Positions 8,200 to 16,910 of a stretch of DNA of 62,187 nt are shown here, one piece after another; the first letter of the stretch is position 1, and each line of letters begins with the position of its first letter. The stretch covers positions 1 to 62,187 of the forward strand of contig SXON01000166.1 in assembly GCA_005778355.1 (NCBI GenBank). The letters are read 5' to 3'. The notes under the pieces were generated by a model. The model had not been told where the DNA came from, searched no databases, and was given only the letters and a program-made list of their open reading frames with translations. The DNA comes from Pseudomonadota bacterium. GTDB lineage: Bacteria > Myxococcota_A > UBA796 > SXON01. Both the position numbers and the translations under genes were made by a program.

Positions 8200-11100
8200 A
8201 TGCTGGCTGTGCTCCTGCTGGGCTGCCCGGGGGACGAGTCGAAGGACGGTGCGCTGCCCGAGGGGGAAACCCAGCAGTACGCGGTCGTCGGGGTGGCCGA
8301 CGGGTGCGACGATAGTGGGCGGCCGGCGCCGCGTCGTTATGCACATATGTCGAGTTTCGTCACAGACGATCCGATCAGCGTGGGCGGACGCCTGCTTTCG
8401 CGCGGAATCGTGCTTTCTGGTGGTGACGACGGTGGGGGGGGGGGGTACGACGATTTATGGGTGTTTGACCTAACGAATTTAGAGTCCGAGGCGCCGGGCT
8501 GCCGATGGACGCAGATTCTGGGCACGGGTGCGACGGGTGGCGGCAACTACGGTGGCGCCTTCGGTTTCGACCCGACCACCGAGACTTTCCTGCTGGCGGG
8601 CGGACTCGAAGTTGACTCCGTCGGCCGACGCGCTCGGGACGGGATCTGGAGTGCCGATCTCGCGAACTTGTCGGCGGGGTTCACTCGTGTAGGGAGCCTC
8701 CCGCCGGTGGAGTACTGGTTCTCGCTCGTGGGCGACGCTCGGTGCGCTGGGAATCTGGAGCACCCGATGGTCGACGAATCGTGTGGCGGTACCGATGCGT
8801 GCTACTTCGACGCGTGCTCGGGCGTAGGTCTCGGCGAATGCTTCGGCGAGGAGGCCGATCACACCTTCGGTTGCGCGGAGGATCCCTTCTGCGAGCACGG
8901 GGAGAGCGAGGTGGCGTACTCGGTGTTGGCTCCGGGCGTCTGGCAGGCGGCCTCTTGGATGGATCCTGAGGCAGGTGCGCTGTACGTACTTGGCGGCACG
9001 ACCGGTTGCGAGGGCACGGATTGCGCCGACTGGGACGAACTGTTCTCTGTCGCCGGGGGCACTTCGGAGTCGGTCACGGCGGCGAACGCGCCGACCAAGC
9101 TGTCCATCACCGCCGGCGGGTCGGTGATCGCCGACGACGCCGCGATCTGGGACGAGGTCGGCACGGTCCTCGAAGACTACCCGGCCCGGGCCTCGTACGG
9201 CCTGCGTGGGAGTGGTGCGTACTTGCCCGACGCCGCGTGGGATCGGGCCACGCGTACCTGGGGCACCCCTGCCAACGGTTCTGATGTTGATGCCGTGCAC
9301 TATGGGGGGAGTTGGCAGCAGGATCTCCCATCGGAGTGGGAGTACGACGCGATGGCGACGTGCGTGGAGTACTGGACGGCAGGCTGCCCGAGTCACTGCA
9401 CGGCCTACGAGGGCGCATGGTCGAGTGTCGGGCCCTGGTTCGCCGACGTCGCGGACGGGTTCCAGGACCCAGGACAGAACTGGATGGTCTCCGAGCAGGA
9501 GTTCTGGGAGTACGAGCCCGTCGATCCGGGCAGCGCCTACCTGCCGCTCATCGACGCGGCGATGGTGCGCACGGGGGCGAGCGGGGACTGGGGGACCGCG
9601 GTGATCGTCGGCGGTCGCGACTCGTCGTCGTCGTCAGGAACGAGCGCCGCCTGGATCCCTGGTGTGGCCACGGTCCCCACGCCGAGCAGCTTCGGCGCGC
9701 GCTACGGGGCGAGCGCCGCGTACGACCCGGCGGGGCAGGCTGGCTACGTGTTCGGGGGGAACTTGAGTGATCGTGCGCTCTACCGGGTAGAGGCCCCCGA
9801 GACGGTGTCGCCGGGGGACAACGTCGTCGCGACGCTCGATTCGGCCGCGGAGAAGCTCACCTACGTCAGTGACACCGAGTGGGTGCACGAGTCGAAGCTG
9901 TACATCGACGTGGCGTGCGAGACGGGATGGGACTGCATGCTGGGCAAGCTGGCCTTCGCGATTCCGACAGTGGACTCGGCCGAAGTGGCCACCGTGGCCG
10001 TGAAGATGGAGGTGGATGGGGTTGAGGAGGTGGTGACGGGGGTGGCGAGCGCGACGACGATTCCGCTACTGGATGGTGGACGTGCGACGCGTTTCGATGT
10101 GGAGAGCCCGTTCACGGTAACGGGGGCGGAAACCGTCGTCCTCACGATCACGTGGCGCGAACTGACGGTCGGCCGAGTGGATGCTGCGGATGACGCCCTG
10201 GAGTTTGCCGTCATGACGACGTGGACACCAGGCTCGGGGAGTGCTGGCCTTCGGCATTTCGCTTTCGGGTACCTTGCGGCTTGGCTGGTGGATCCCACTG
10301 CGCCGGAGGTGACGGCGGATGACGAGGTGACGCTCAGCTCATTCGTCGTGAGTCCGCCGACCGGAACACTCGCGCTGAGTGCCGGGGATCGAACGGCGAA
10401 TGGCGATGGAAGCGTCACCTTCGGATCGGCAATCGTCACGCCGATGGTGCACGGTGTGTTGATTCTGGACGGTGGCGAGATAGTGACACAGGTCGCGACA
10501 GTTTCGGGCCATTCGATCACCGTAGCCACGGATGCGAGGTCAGGAACCGGGACGCGCCAAGCGCTGGACGACTATCTCTCGGGCGTGATTTCGCCTTCGC
10601 TCCTGCAAGATGTGGCGTGGCTGGAGACCTCCCTCGGTGCGTTCGATCGGAACGTCAACCTCGTGGCTACGGTACCATCTACGCAACGGTTGACGGCGGG
10701 GAGAACTCGAGGAGTCATGCACGTCGTGCAGCCAGGGTACCCTGATGGGACCGAAGATCGGCCGCTCTTCAACGCCCACGCTATCGTCCATGAACTGGCG
10801 CACCACTGGTTCCTCGTGCGCAGAAACACGGACTCGAGCGCGTTCTGGACGAAAGATGCGCTTTGCACACTGGCCGCGGAGTCACGGCACGCGACGGCCG
10901 CATTCGATAGCGGCTGGCTGCGACGCGGGGCACTCGCTCTGATCGAACGAGGAGTGCGCGGTGGGAGCGGGGACGTGGAGGTCATCAACCTCTCCGACCC
11001 GACCGCGCGAACCGAGCTCACCTATAAGGGAGGCAGCTACCTGATGGCTCAGCTCGAGGCGACCACCATCGCCAACGGCGGTACGTCCGCTTCGTTTTGG

Positions 11101-11844
11101 GCACAATGGGGGGGATTGTTCGGTGGTGGCGGTGCGGCCGTCACGTCGGCCGACGTGTCAGGCGCCGTGACTACCCTGTCGGGAAGTGGAACCTTCTACG
11201 CTGAGTGGATCGCGACGGGGCGGGTGGGCATCCCGCTCGTGACACTGACGGCGGTGGCACCCGGGACCGCCGTGCCGGACAGTGGCTCGCCGACGGGCGA
11301 GGCTGTCTCCGGCGTCACCAGCGTTCAAATCTCACAGGTGCAGGATGACCTGTTCGGTTTTCCCCTGTTCTCTTCTGTGCCCTATCAACTTGGCTGCGGG
11401 CCGCTTCCGCTCGGGAGCGCTGGAGGATTGCCCTTCACGGAGTGCCAGTCAAATCTGACGACTGCGGGATCGAGCTTCGACCTGCTCGCCGCTGGCGAGC
11501 AGGTTCGATCCCTGACTGAGAACGTCGCCGTAACGGGGGGGAGCGGTGGGTTTCCTATGGCTCTGGCGGTTTTCTCGGCGCACCAACTGCTGCCCGACAA
11601 CATGGATGTGATGCTTGCGGGCGCGCCCTGGCAGCAGTGGTGCGCGAACGGCTCGGCCCTCGCCGATTGCCTGGGGGACGACGACATGGACGGTGCTGCG
11701 AACCTGTCCGATTGCGATGATTCGTTGGCAACCACCCTTCCTGGCCCAAGTGAGGTCACCGGCGATGGGTTTGATCACAACTGTGACGGCTGGGCCTGCC
11801 TTCTTGAGGCCCCCTCAACATGCATTCCCGTGGAGTACCCATGA
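8200..11844 (+). CDS. Large surface lipoprotein: Kelch-like repeats, gluzincin peptidase domain, MopE-type C-terminus
   Basis: A 1214-residue protein starting MLAVLLLGC, an ultra-short lipoprotein signal. GGAGG lies five bases before the ATG and supports this start. Residues about 25-540 hold Kelch/galactose-oxidase-like motifs with RRYAHMSSF, GGDDGGG and VFGGN elements. A peptidase-like domain has H864-E-L-A-H868 followed by AFWTKDALCTLAAES, where M1-family enzymes have W-x-N-E-G; Asp seems to replace the usual Glu zinc ligand. The C-terminus has the MopE/thrombospondin-3-like pattern of DxDG, DCDD and DHNCDG. Codon use is more AT-rich than in neighbours, suggesting transfer or faster evolution. 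A run of 12 G at 8434-8445 encodes Gly near the N-terminus. The stop overlaps the next gene as ATGA. The substrate is unknown. Confidence 0.85.
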   Translation: MLAVLLLGCPGDESKDGALPEGETQQYAVVGVADGCDDSGRPAPRRYAHMSSFVTDDPISVGGRLLSRGIVLSGGDDGGGGGYDDLWVFDLTNLESEAPGCRWTQILGTGATGGGNYGGAFGFDPTTETFLLAGGLEVDSVGRRARDGIWSADLANLSAGFTRVGSLPPVEYWFSLVGDARCAGNLEHPMVDESCGGTDACYFDACSGVGLGECFGEEADHTFGCAEDPFCEHGESEVAYSVLAPGVWQAASWMDPEAGALYVLGGTTGCEGTDCADWDELFSVAGGTSESVTAANAPTKLSITAGGSVIADDAAIWDEVGTVLEDYPARASYGLRGSGAYLPDAAWDRATRTWGTPANGSDVDAVHYGGSWQQDLPSEWEYDAMATCVEYWTAGCPSHCTAYEGAWSSVGPWFADVADGFQDPGQNWMVSEQEFWEYEPVDPGSAYLPLIDAAMVRTGASGDWGTAVIVGGRDSSSSSGTSAAWIPGVATVPTPSSFGARYGASAAYDPAGQAGYVFGGNLSDRALYRVEAPETVSPGDNVVATLDSAAEKLTYVSDTEWVHESKLYIDVACETGWDCMLGKLAFAIPTVDSAEVATVAVKMEVDGVEEVVTGVASATTIPLLDGGRATRFDVESPFTVTGAETVVLTITWRELTVGRVDAADDALEFAVMTTWTPGSGSAGLRHFAFGYLAAWLVDPTAPEVTADDEVTLSSFVVSPPTGTLALSAGDRTANGDGSVTFGSAIVTPMVHGVLILDGGEIVTQVATVSGHSITVATDARSGTGTRQALDDYLSGVISPSLLQDVAWLETSLGAFDRNVNLVATVPSTQRLTAGRTRGVMHVVQPGYPDGTEDRPLFNAHAIVHELAHHWFLVRRNTDSSAFWTKDALCTLAAESRHATAAFDSGWLRRGALALIERGVRGGSGDVEVINLSDPTARTELTYKGGSYLMAQLEATTIANGGTSASFWAQWGGLFGGGGAAVTSADVSGAVTTLSGSGTFYAEWIATGRVGIPLVTLTAVAPGTAVPDSGSPTGEAVSGVTSVQISQVQDDLFGFPLFSSVPYQLGCGPLPLGSAGGLPFTECQSNLTTAGSSFDLLAAGEQVRSLTENVAVTGGSGGFPMALAVFSAHQLLPDNMDVMLAGAPWQQWCANGSALADCLGDDDMDGAANLSDCDDSLATTLPGPSEVTGDGFDHNCDGWACLLEAPSTCIPVEYP
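8434..8445 (+). repeat. Homopolymeric tract of 12 G inside the Kelch lipoprotein gene
   Basis: Twelve consecutive G follow GGT at codon 78 and encode Gly79-Gly82 in frame. Tracts of this length near the 5' end of a surface-protein gene are classical sites for slipped-strand mispairing. A gain or loss of one base would frameshift the remaining 1130 residues. It may also be a sequencing-sensitive site. Confidence 0.8.
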
Positions 11845-12602
11845 ACCCCCGCCCCGCTACGATCGCAGTCGCCCTGGTGCTGGGCCCGTTGGCCCTTGCC
11901 TACACCACGTTGTCCAGCTCACCCGCCATCGCTGAGGGGGCCGAGTCGTTCGACCGATTCAGGCAGGAGATGGGCACCTTCGAGACGCTGCGAATCTGGG
12001 TCGGTGTCGAGCCGCCCGTGCCCCAGGGTGAGACGACGACCGGTTGTTCCAAGGGCGGCAGACCCTGGTGCCCCACCGGCTGGATTGTGGCGGCTGACGC
12101 TGCCGGGCGACTCTCGGCAAACGCGGTCGTTGAGCAAACCACGTACGAGCGCACCCTGGTGCTGGGCGGGCAGGCCACGACGTACGTGCCCGGCCTCGAT
12201 GAGCAGCGGCCTCCCAATGTTGCGCTTGCGATGTTGTTGACGAGGTGTTTTGAGTTCCTCAGGCAGGATTTGCAGACGGCGCCGTTTTCGCAGGGCAGTG
12301 CCCAGCAGTTGGGCCTACCGACGGGCCTGATGGGGTCCCGCGCTGAGTTCTTCAGGGTTGTGGCGGATGTCGGGCTGGAAACACCGGTCGAAATCTCCTT
12401 TGGGTTCGATACCCTCGGTACTCTGGGTGCGGTGGCGGTCGAGGTGGGCGGCCGAATCACCAAGGTCTCCGTTGGCGGCGTCGAGTTGGACCAAGACCTC
12501 GGCGCCGACTGGTTCGTGCCCTACGCCTGGCCGCATCGCCCCCCGTACTTCCCACCGGCGGTCGAGGCGTCGCTGAGGGAGATCACCACCGGCGGGCAGT
12601 GA
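11841..12602 (+). CDS. Exported protein of unknown function, coupled to the Kelch/peptidase lipoprotein
   Basis: 253 residues. The start MNPRPATIAVALVLGPLALA gives a Sec-type signal, with a likely cleavage after the AIA of SSPAIA-EG near residue 33. The ATG overlaps the stop of the preceding gene (ATGA), so the two are probably co-translated and may act together. There is a Cys pair in GCSKGGRPWC. I do not recognise a family; the mature part looks like a small globular periplasmic or secreted protein of mixed structure. An alternative in-frame ATG 21 bases upstream is less likely because it would overlap more and disrupt the n-region. A terminator-like hairpin follows. Confidence 0.7.
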   Translation: MNPRPATIAVALVLGPLALAYTTLSSSPAIAEGAESFDRFRQEMGTFETLRIWVGVEPPVPQGETTTGCSKGGRPWCPTGWIVAADAAGRLSANAVVEQTTYERTLVLGGQATTYVPGLDEQRPPNVALAMLLTRCFEFLRQDLQTAPFSQGSAQQLGLPTGLMGSRAEFFRVVADVGLETPVEISFGFDTLGTLGAVAVEVGGRITKVSVGGVELDQDLGADWFVPYAWPHRPPYFPPAVEASLREITTGGQ

Positions 12603-12620
12603 CCCACCCGCTGACGCTTG

Positions 12621-12636
12621 CCAGCGACCCCGCTGG
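12621..12636 (+). terminator. Terminator-like hairpin
   Basis: CCAGCG-ACCC-CGCTGG is a perfect 6-bp stem with a 4-base loop, 18 bases after the stop of the 11841-12602 gene and before the RND adaptor gene. There is no T-run, so it is either a weak intrinsic terminator or a pause or structure element. Confidence 0.35.
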
Positions 12637-12655
12637 TGACTAACCCCGGCGCCCC

Positions 12656-13696
12656 ATGTGGCTCGCCTCGCGCCTCGGGCTCCTCTTCGCCGTGCTGGCC
12701 GGCGGCTGCACGGCCGAGCCCCAGGCCACCGCTCACGCCGCCATCGCCTCGCTCTCCACCGCCCCGGTGGAGGCTGCCACCTACCTCCCGGTCGCGACGC
12801 TCGACGGCTCGGTCGACCCCATCGCCAGCGTGCAGCTCGGCTTCGACGTGCCCGGCCGCATCGAGCGGCTCCTGGTGCAGCGGGGCGACGCCGTGGCCAA
12901 GGGCCAGCCCGTGGCCACCCTCGACGACCGCATGGCCCGGGCTCAGCTCGCCCAGGCCGAGGCGGCCACGGCGGGTGCCGAGGCTCAACTCGCCGCGGGC
13001 GAGGCGGCTTTCGCGCGGGCTCGGGCCCTGCACGAGGCGGGCGGGCTCAGCGAGCAGCAGTGGAAAGACGCCGAGGCGGGAGTGCTCGCCGGTCGCGCCG
13101 GGGTGGAGCAGGCTCGCGCGGCGGTGTCGCTGGCGCGTACGCACGTGGCCAACCACACCCTCGGCGCGCCGATCGCCGGTACCATCACCAATTGCCCCGA
13201 CAACGCCGGGATGATGATCGGCGCGGGCACGCCGCTGTTTTTGCTGGAAGACCTCTCCGCCCTGCAGATCAAGGGCGCCGTGGGCGAGAACGACGGCTGG
13301 GTGACGGCTGGGATGACCGCCACCGTCATCCCCGGCGCCGACAACAGCATCTCCGCCGTCGCGACGGTGTCGCGAGTGATCCCTGCGCTCGACCCGATGA
13401 CGCGCCGATTGCCGGTGGAGCTGCGGCTCGACAACCCGCCCCCTGGCCTGCGGGCGCATGCCTACGCGCGGGCCACCATCACCGCCTCGGAGCCGGTCGC
13501 CGTGTTCGCCGTGCCCCGGGCCGCCGTGGTGGCCCGTCCCGACTTCTCGGTGGTGGTGCAGCGCGGCGAGGTGCATGCCCGGGTGCCCGTGAAAGTGCTC
13601 GCCGAGGAAGCCGAACGAACGCTGGTGCGCGGCGAGTTGCAGGCGGGCGACGTCGTCGTGCTCTACCCCCCGAGCGGCCTCGGGGGCGAGGGGTGA
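12656..13696 (+). CDS. RND efflux periplasmic adaptor (membrane fusion) lipoprotein
   Basis: A 346-residue HlyD/AcrA-type adaptor linking an inner-membrane RND pump to an outer-membrane channel. MWLASRLGLLFAVLAGGC is a standard lipoprotein signal with an L-A-G-G-C lipobox. The lipoyl-like halves (GFDVPGRIERLLVQRGDAV near 61-80 and GAPIAGTITN near 165-175) flank an Ala/Glu-rich coiled-coil hairpin around 95-160. A beta-barrel and a membrane-proximal domain follow. The stop overlaps the GTG of the pump gene (GTGA), so the two are translationally coupled. No TolC-type gene is in the window. The substrate cannot be told from sequence. Confidence 0.92.
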   Translation: MWLASRLGLLFAVLAGGCTAEPQATAHAAIASLSTAPVEAATYLPVATLDGSVDPIASVQLGFDVPGRIERLLVQRGDAVAKGQPVATLDDRMARAQLAQAEAATAGAEAQLAAGEAAFARARALHEAGGLSEQQWKDAEAGVLAGRAGVEQARAAVSLARTHVANHTLGAPIAGTITNCPDNAGMMIGAGTPLFLLEDLSALQIKGAVGENDGWVTAGMTATVIPGADNSISAVATVSRVIPALDPMTRRLPVELRLDNPPPGLRAHAYARATITASEPVAVFAVPRAAVVARPDFSVVVQRGEVHARVPVKVLAEEAERTLVRGELQAGDVVVLYPPSGLGGEG

Positions 13697-16600
13697 ACGA
13701 CGGGCACGAGAGCGCGGCGCCCACCGGGCACACTGTGGGCGGCGGCCTCGGCATCTCCGACGTGGCGATCCGTCGCCCGGTTTTCACGGCGATGCTGTCG
13801 CTCGCGGTGATCGTGCTCGGCCTGCTCGGCTACCGCGGGCTGCCCACCGACCTGTATCCCCCGGTCAACTTCCCGATCCTGCTGGTGCAAACGGTCTACC
13901 CGGGCGCCTCCCCGGCCGACATCGAGCGCGACATCACCGATCCCATCGAAGACGCCGTCGCCGGCATCTCGGGCATCCAGAAGCTCACCAGCTTCACGCG
14001 CGACTCGGTGTCGCTGGTGATGATCCAGTTCGAGCTCGACGAAGACCTCGACGCCGCCACCGCCGCCGTGCGCGACCGCGTGGGTGCCATCGAGAGCAAG
14101 CTCCCCGACGCCGCCGACGACCCGCTGATTCGGCAGATTGACATCGGCGCGTTGCCGGTCTTGGTGGTGGCTGTCGCGACCGATGGCTCGGTGAACGACA
14201 CTCGCGCGCTCGCCGACGAGCGCCTGAAGCCGCTCCTGGAGCAGGTGGAGGGGGTGGGTGCCATCAACGTGCTGGGCGGACAAGAACGCGAAGTCCAGGT
14301 GAACCTCGACCTCGACAAGCTCGCCGCCATGGAGCTCGGCGCTCGCGAGGTGATGGAGCGCATCGGCTACGAGAACATCAGCGTTCCCGTGGGACAGTTC
14401 CGCGCCTCCGACTACAGCATCGGTGTGCGCGCCACTGGGCAGTTCACCTCGGTGAAAGACCTGTCGAGCGCGGTGGTGCACAACTTCGACGACGGACGCC
14501 TCTTGCGACTCGGGGAGGTGGCCGAGGTGGTGGACGGCTGGACTCGCCCCACCCGCTACGTCCGCAACAACGGCAAAGACGCGGTCACATTGGAAGTGGT
14601 GAAGAAGTCGGGGGGGAACACCATCGCCGTCGCCCACGGAGTCGTGTCGCGGCTCAACGAGATCGTGCCGAAGCTCGGCCACGGCGCCACCTTCGAGGTG
14701 ATCGCCGACCAGAGTCGCGACATCGAGGCCAACGCCCACGAGGTGTGGATCGCCATCTACTATGGCGGTGCGATGGCGGTGCTCGTCATCCTGTTTTTCC
14801 TGCTCGACTGGCGGGGAACCTTGATCTCCGCGCTGGCCTTGCCCACGTCGATCATCGGCACCTTCGCGATGATGGCGCTGTTTGGCTTCTCCATCAACAT
14901 GATGACGTTGATGGGCATGAGCCTGGCCATTGGGCTCCTGATCGACGACGCGGTGGTGGTGCGCGAGTCGATCACTCGACGCTTGGAGGCGGGCGACGAC
15001 CCTGTCACCGCCGCGTCGCGAGGTACTGCCGAGATTGCGCTGGCGGTGCTCGCCACCACGATGTCGCTGGTGGCGGTCTTCGTGCCGGTGGCCTTCATGT
15101 CGGGCATGGTGGGCCAGTTCTTCAAGCAGTTCGGCCTCACGATTGCAGTCGCGGTTCTATTGTCGCTGTTCGTGGCGTTCACACTCGATCCAATGCTGTC
15201 GTCACGCTTCTCGGTGGCCCACCACGGCAAGCGCACCGGCCTCGCGGGCCTGGTCGAGCAGTTCCTCGACGGCCTCGATCTGGTTTACCGTCGGGTGCTC
15301 GACGGCGTCTTGCGTCACCCCTTCCTCACGATGGGCATGGCGGCGGTCACGCTGGTGTGCACGGGCGCCGTGGCGGTCTTCTTGCCGGCCGAGTTCGTGC
15401 CCAAGCAAGACCGCGGCGAGGTGATCGCCGACATCCGCCTCCCGGTGGGCACGGCGCTCCAGGTGACCAACGACGTGGCGCGGGAACGCGAGGCTGCCCT
15501 GCTCGCCGTGGAGGGTGTGCGTCGCGTGTACACGCTGGTGGGCCATGAGGACCAGTCGCACCGCGTGCGCTTCCGCGTGGGGCTCACCGACAAGGAAGAA
15601 CGGCCGCTCCCCTTCAGTTTTTACGAGGAGCAAGTTCGCGCGGTGCTCGACACGGTGAAGAACGGCGAGGCCGACCTGCAACAACCGGCGATGATCGAGG
15701 GGCTTGGCGACTGGCCGCCCTTCATGATCGTCATCCAGGGGCCCGACCTCGAGGGCGTCGTGCGCGAAGGCCAGCGCGTGGAGAAGCTGGTCGCGAGCGT
15801 GGCTGGCACCAGCGACGTGCGGTTGACGGTGAACCCGGGGCGCCCGGAGCTACTCGTCAACGTCGACCGCGCGGTGTCTGCCGATCGGGGTCTGCCCGCC
15901 GGTGTCGTCGGCTTGTCGGCGCGTTCGCTGGTGGAGGGGAACATCGTCGGCGCCTTGCGCGACGGCGGACCGGAGGCCGGTATTCGTGTGCGCGCGGCGC
16001 CTCGGTTTGTCGACACTGAGACGGAGCTGCGCAACCTGCTCTTGCCCTCGCCGCGGGGCGACATCCGCCTGGGCGACGTCGCGACGGTGACCATGGGCGC
16101 GGGCGCCAGCGAGATCGTTCACCACCAGCGCATGCGCGCGGTCACCGTGTGGTCGCAGATCGCCGATGGGGCCGCGCTGGGCGGCGTGCTCGAGGAAGTG
16201 AAGCAGCGCATGGCGGAAACGCCGCTGCCGGAGGGCTACGCCTGGGAGATCGACGGGCAGGCGAAGGACATGGAGGAGACGGCGGGCGCGATGGGCCTCG
16301 CCATCGGCGTGGCCTTCATCTTCATCTTCATGGTGCTGGCCTCGCAGTTCGAGAGCCTGATCCACCCGGTCACCCTGATGGCGAGCGTGCCGCTGGCGAT
16401 GGTGGGGGCGATTCTCGGTCTGGCGGTCACTGGGTCGAGCATCTCGATGGGAAGCCAGATCGGGATCATCCTCTTGATGGGGCTTGTCACCAAGAACGCG
16501 ATCTTGCTGGTCGATGGCGCGCTGGTGCACCTGCGCGAGGGCATGTCGCCGGCGGAGGCGATGCGCGCGGCCGGTCCTCGTCGTTTGCGCCCGATCCTCA

Positions 16601-16809
16601 TGACCTCGGCGGCGATGGTGCTCGGCATGCTGCCCACGGCCATCGGCAGCGGCGTGGGCAGCGAGTTCCGCGCGCCGATGGCAGTGGCGGTGATCGGCGG
16701 GGTGATCTCCAGCACGTTGTTGACCCTGCTGGTCGTTCCGGTGGCCTTCGTGTGGATGGAGTGGATTCGCGCGGTGCCGGGAAGGGTGCTTCGGCGACTG
16801 CGGGGGTAG
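13693..16809 (+). CDS. RND-family efflux pump inner-membrane subunit (AcrB/HAE1-like)
   Basis: A 1038-residue pump, the usual length for the family. It starts with ISDVAIRRPVFTAMLSLAVI (first TM helix after the conserved RRP) and has the two large periplasmic loops and twelve expected TM segments. LLIDDAVVVRE near residues 415-425 carries the paired Asp (D418/D419) of the proton relay in TM4, and the TM11 region has LVTKNAILLVDGA. The GTG start at 13693 is chosen because it overlaps the adaptor stop by four bases; the longer frame upstream is a shadow of the adaptor gene. It should be a proton-driven exporter of drugs or lipophilic compounds; the substrate is not deducible. Confidence 0.93.
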   Translation: MNDGHESAAPTGHTVGGGLGISDVAIRRPVFTAMLSLAVIVLGLLGYRGLPTDLYPPVNFPILLVQTVYPGASPADIERDITDPIEDAVAGISGIQKLTSFTRDSVSLVMIQFELDEDLDAATAAVRDRVGAIESKLPDAADDPLIRQIDIGALPVLVVAVATDGSVNDTRALADERLKPLLEQVEGVGAINVLGGQEREVQVNLDLDKLAAMELGAREVMERIGYENISVPVGQFRASDYSIGVRATGQFTSVKDLSSAVVHNFDDGRLLRLGEVAEVVDGWTRPTRYVRNNGKDAVTLEVVKKSGGNTIAVAHGVVSRLNEIVPKLGHGATFEVIADQSRDIEANAHEVWIAIYYGGAMAVLVILFFLLDWRGTLISALALPTSIIGTFAMMALFGFSINMMTLMGMSLAIGLLIDDAVVVRESITRRLEAGDDPVTAASRGTAEIALAVLATTMSLVAVFVPVAFMSGMVGQFFKQFGLTIAVAVLLSLFVAFTLDPMLSSRFSVAHHGKRTGLAGLVEQFLDGLDLVYRRVLDGVLRHPFLTMGMAAVTLVCTGAVAVFLPAEFVPKQDRGEVIADIRLPVGTALQVTNDVAREREAALLAVEGVRRVYTLVGHEDQSHRVRFRVGLTDKEERPLPFSFYEEQVRAVLDTVKNGEADLQQPAMIEGLGDWPPFMIVIQGPDLEGVVREGQRVEKLVASVAGTSDVRLTVNPGRPELLVNVDRAVSADRGLPAGVVGLSARSLVEGNIVGALRDGGPEAGIRVRAAPRFVDTETELRNLLLPSPRGDIRLGDVATVTMGAGASEIVHHQRMRAVTVWSQIADGAALGGVLEEVKQRMAETPLPEGYAWEIDGQAKDMEETAGAMGLAIGVAFIFIFMVLASQFESLIHPVTLMASVPLAMVGAILGLAVTGSSISMGSQIGIILLMGLVTKNAILLVDGALVHLREGMSPAEAMRAAGPRRLRPILMTSAAMVLGMLPTAIGSGVGSEFRAPMAVAVIGGVISSTLLTLLVVPVAFVWMEWIRAVPGRVLRRLRG

Positions 16810-16849
16810 TGGGTGGGGACGCGGACCGCGGCGACGAGGGCGATGCCGA

Positions 16850-16876
16850 TGCCGCTGACGCTGACGCTGACGCTGC
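16850..16876 (+). repeat. Short GACGCT hexamer repeat in the 101-bp gap after the pump gene
   Basis: The gap 16810-16910 lies between the convergent pump and RAYT-like genes. It contains GATGCC twice followed by several GACGCT/GCTGAC hexamers. No stable terminator with a T-run is visible. Confidence 0.5.
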
Positions 16877-16910
16877 GCAGCGGAAAGTTGTCGCGACGTC
16901 GTCGGTGCGA

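Noticed and set aside
12658-13692. N-terminal extension of the RND pump gene by about 345 codons
   Set aside because: It is the +2 frame of the adaptor gene, Arg/Gly-rich and without homology; GTG 13693 with GTGA overlap is the proper start.
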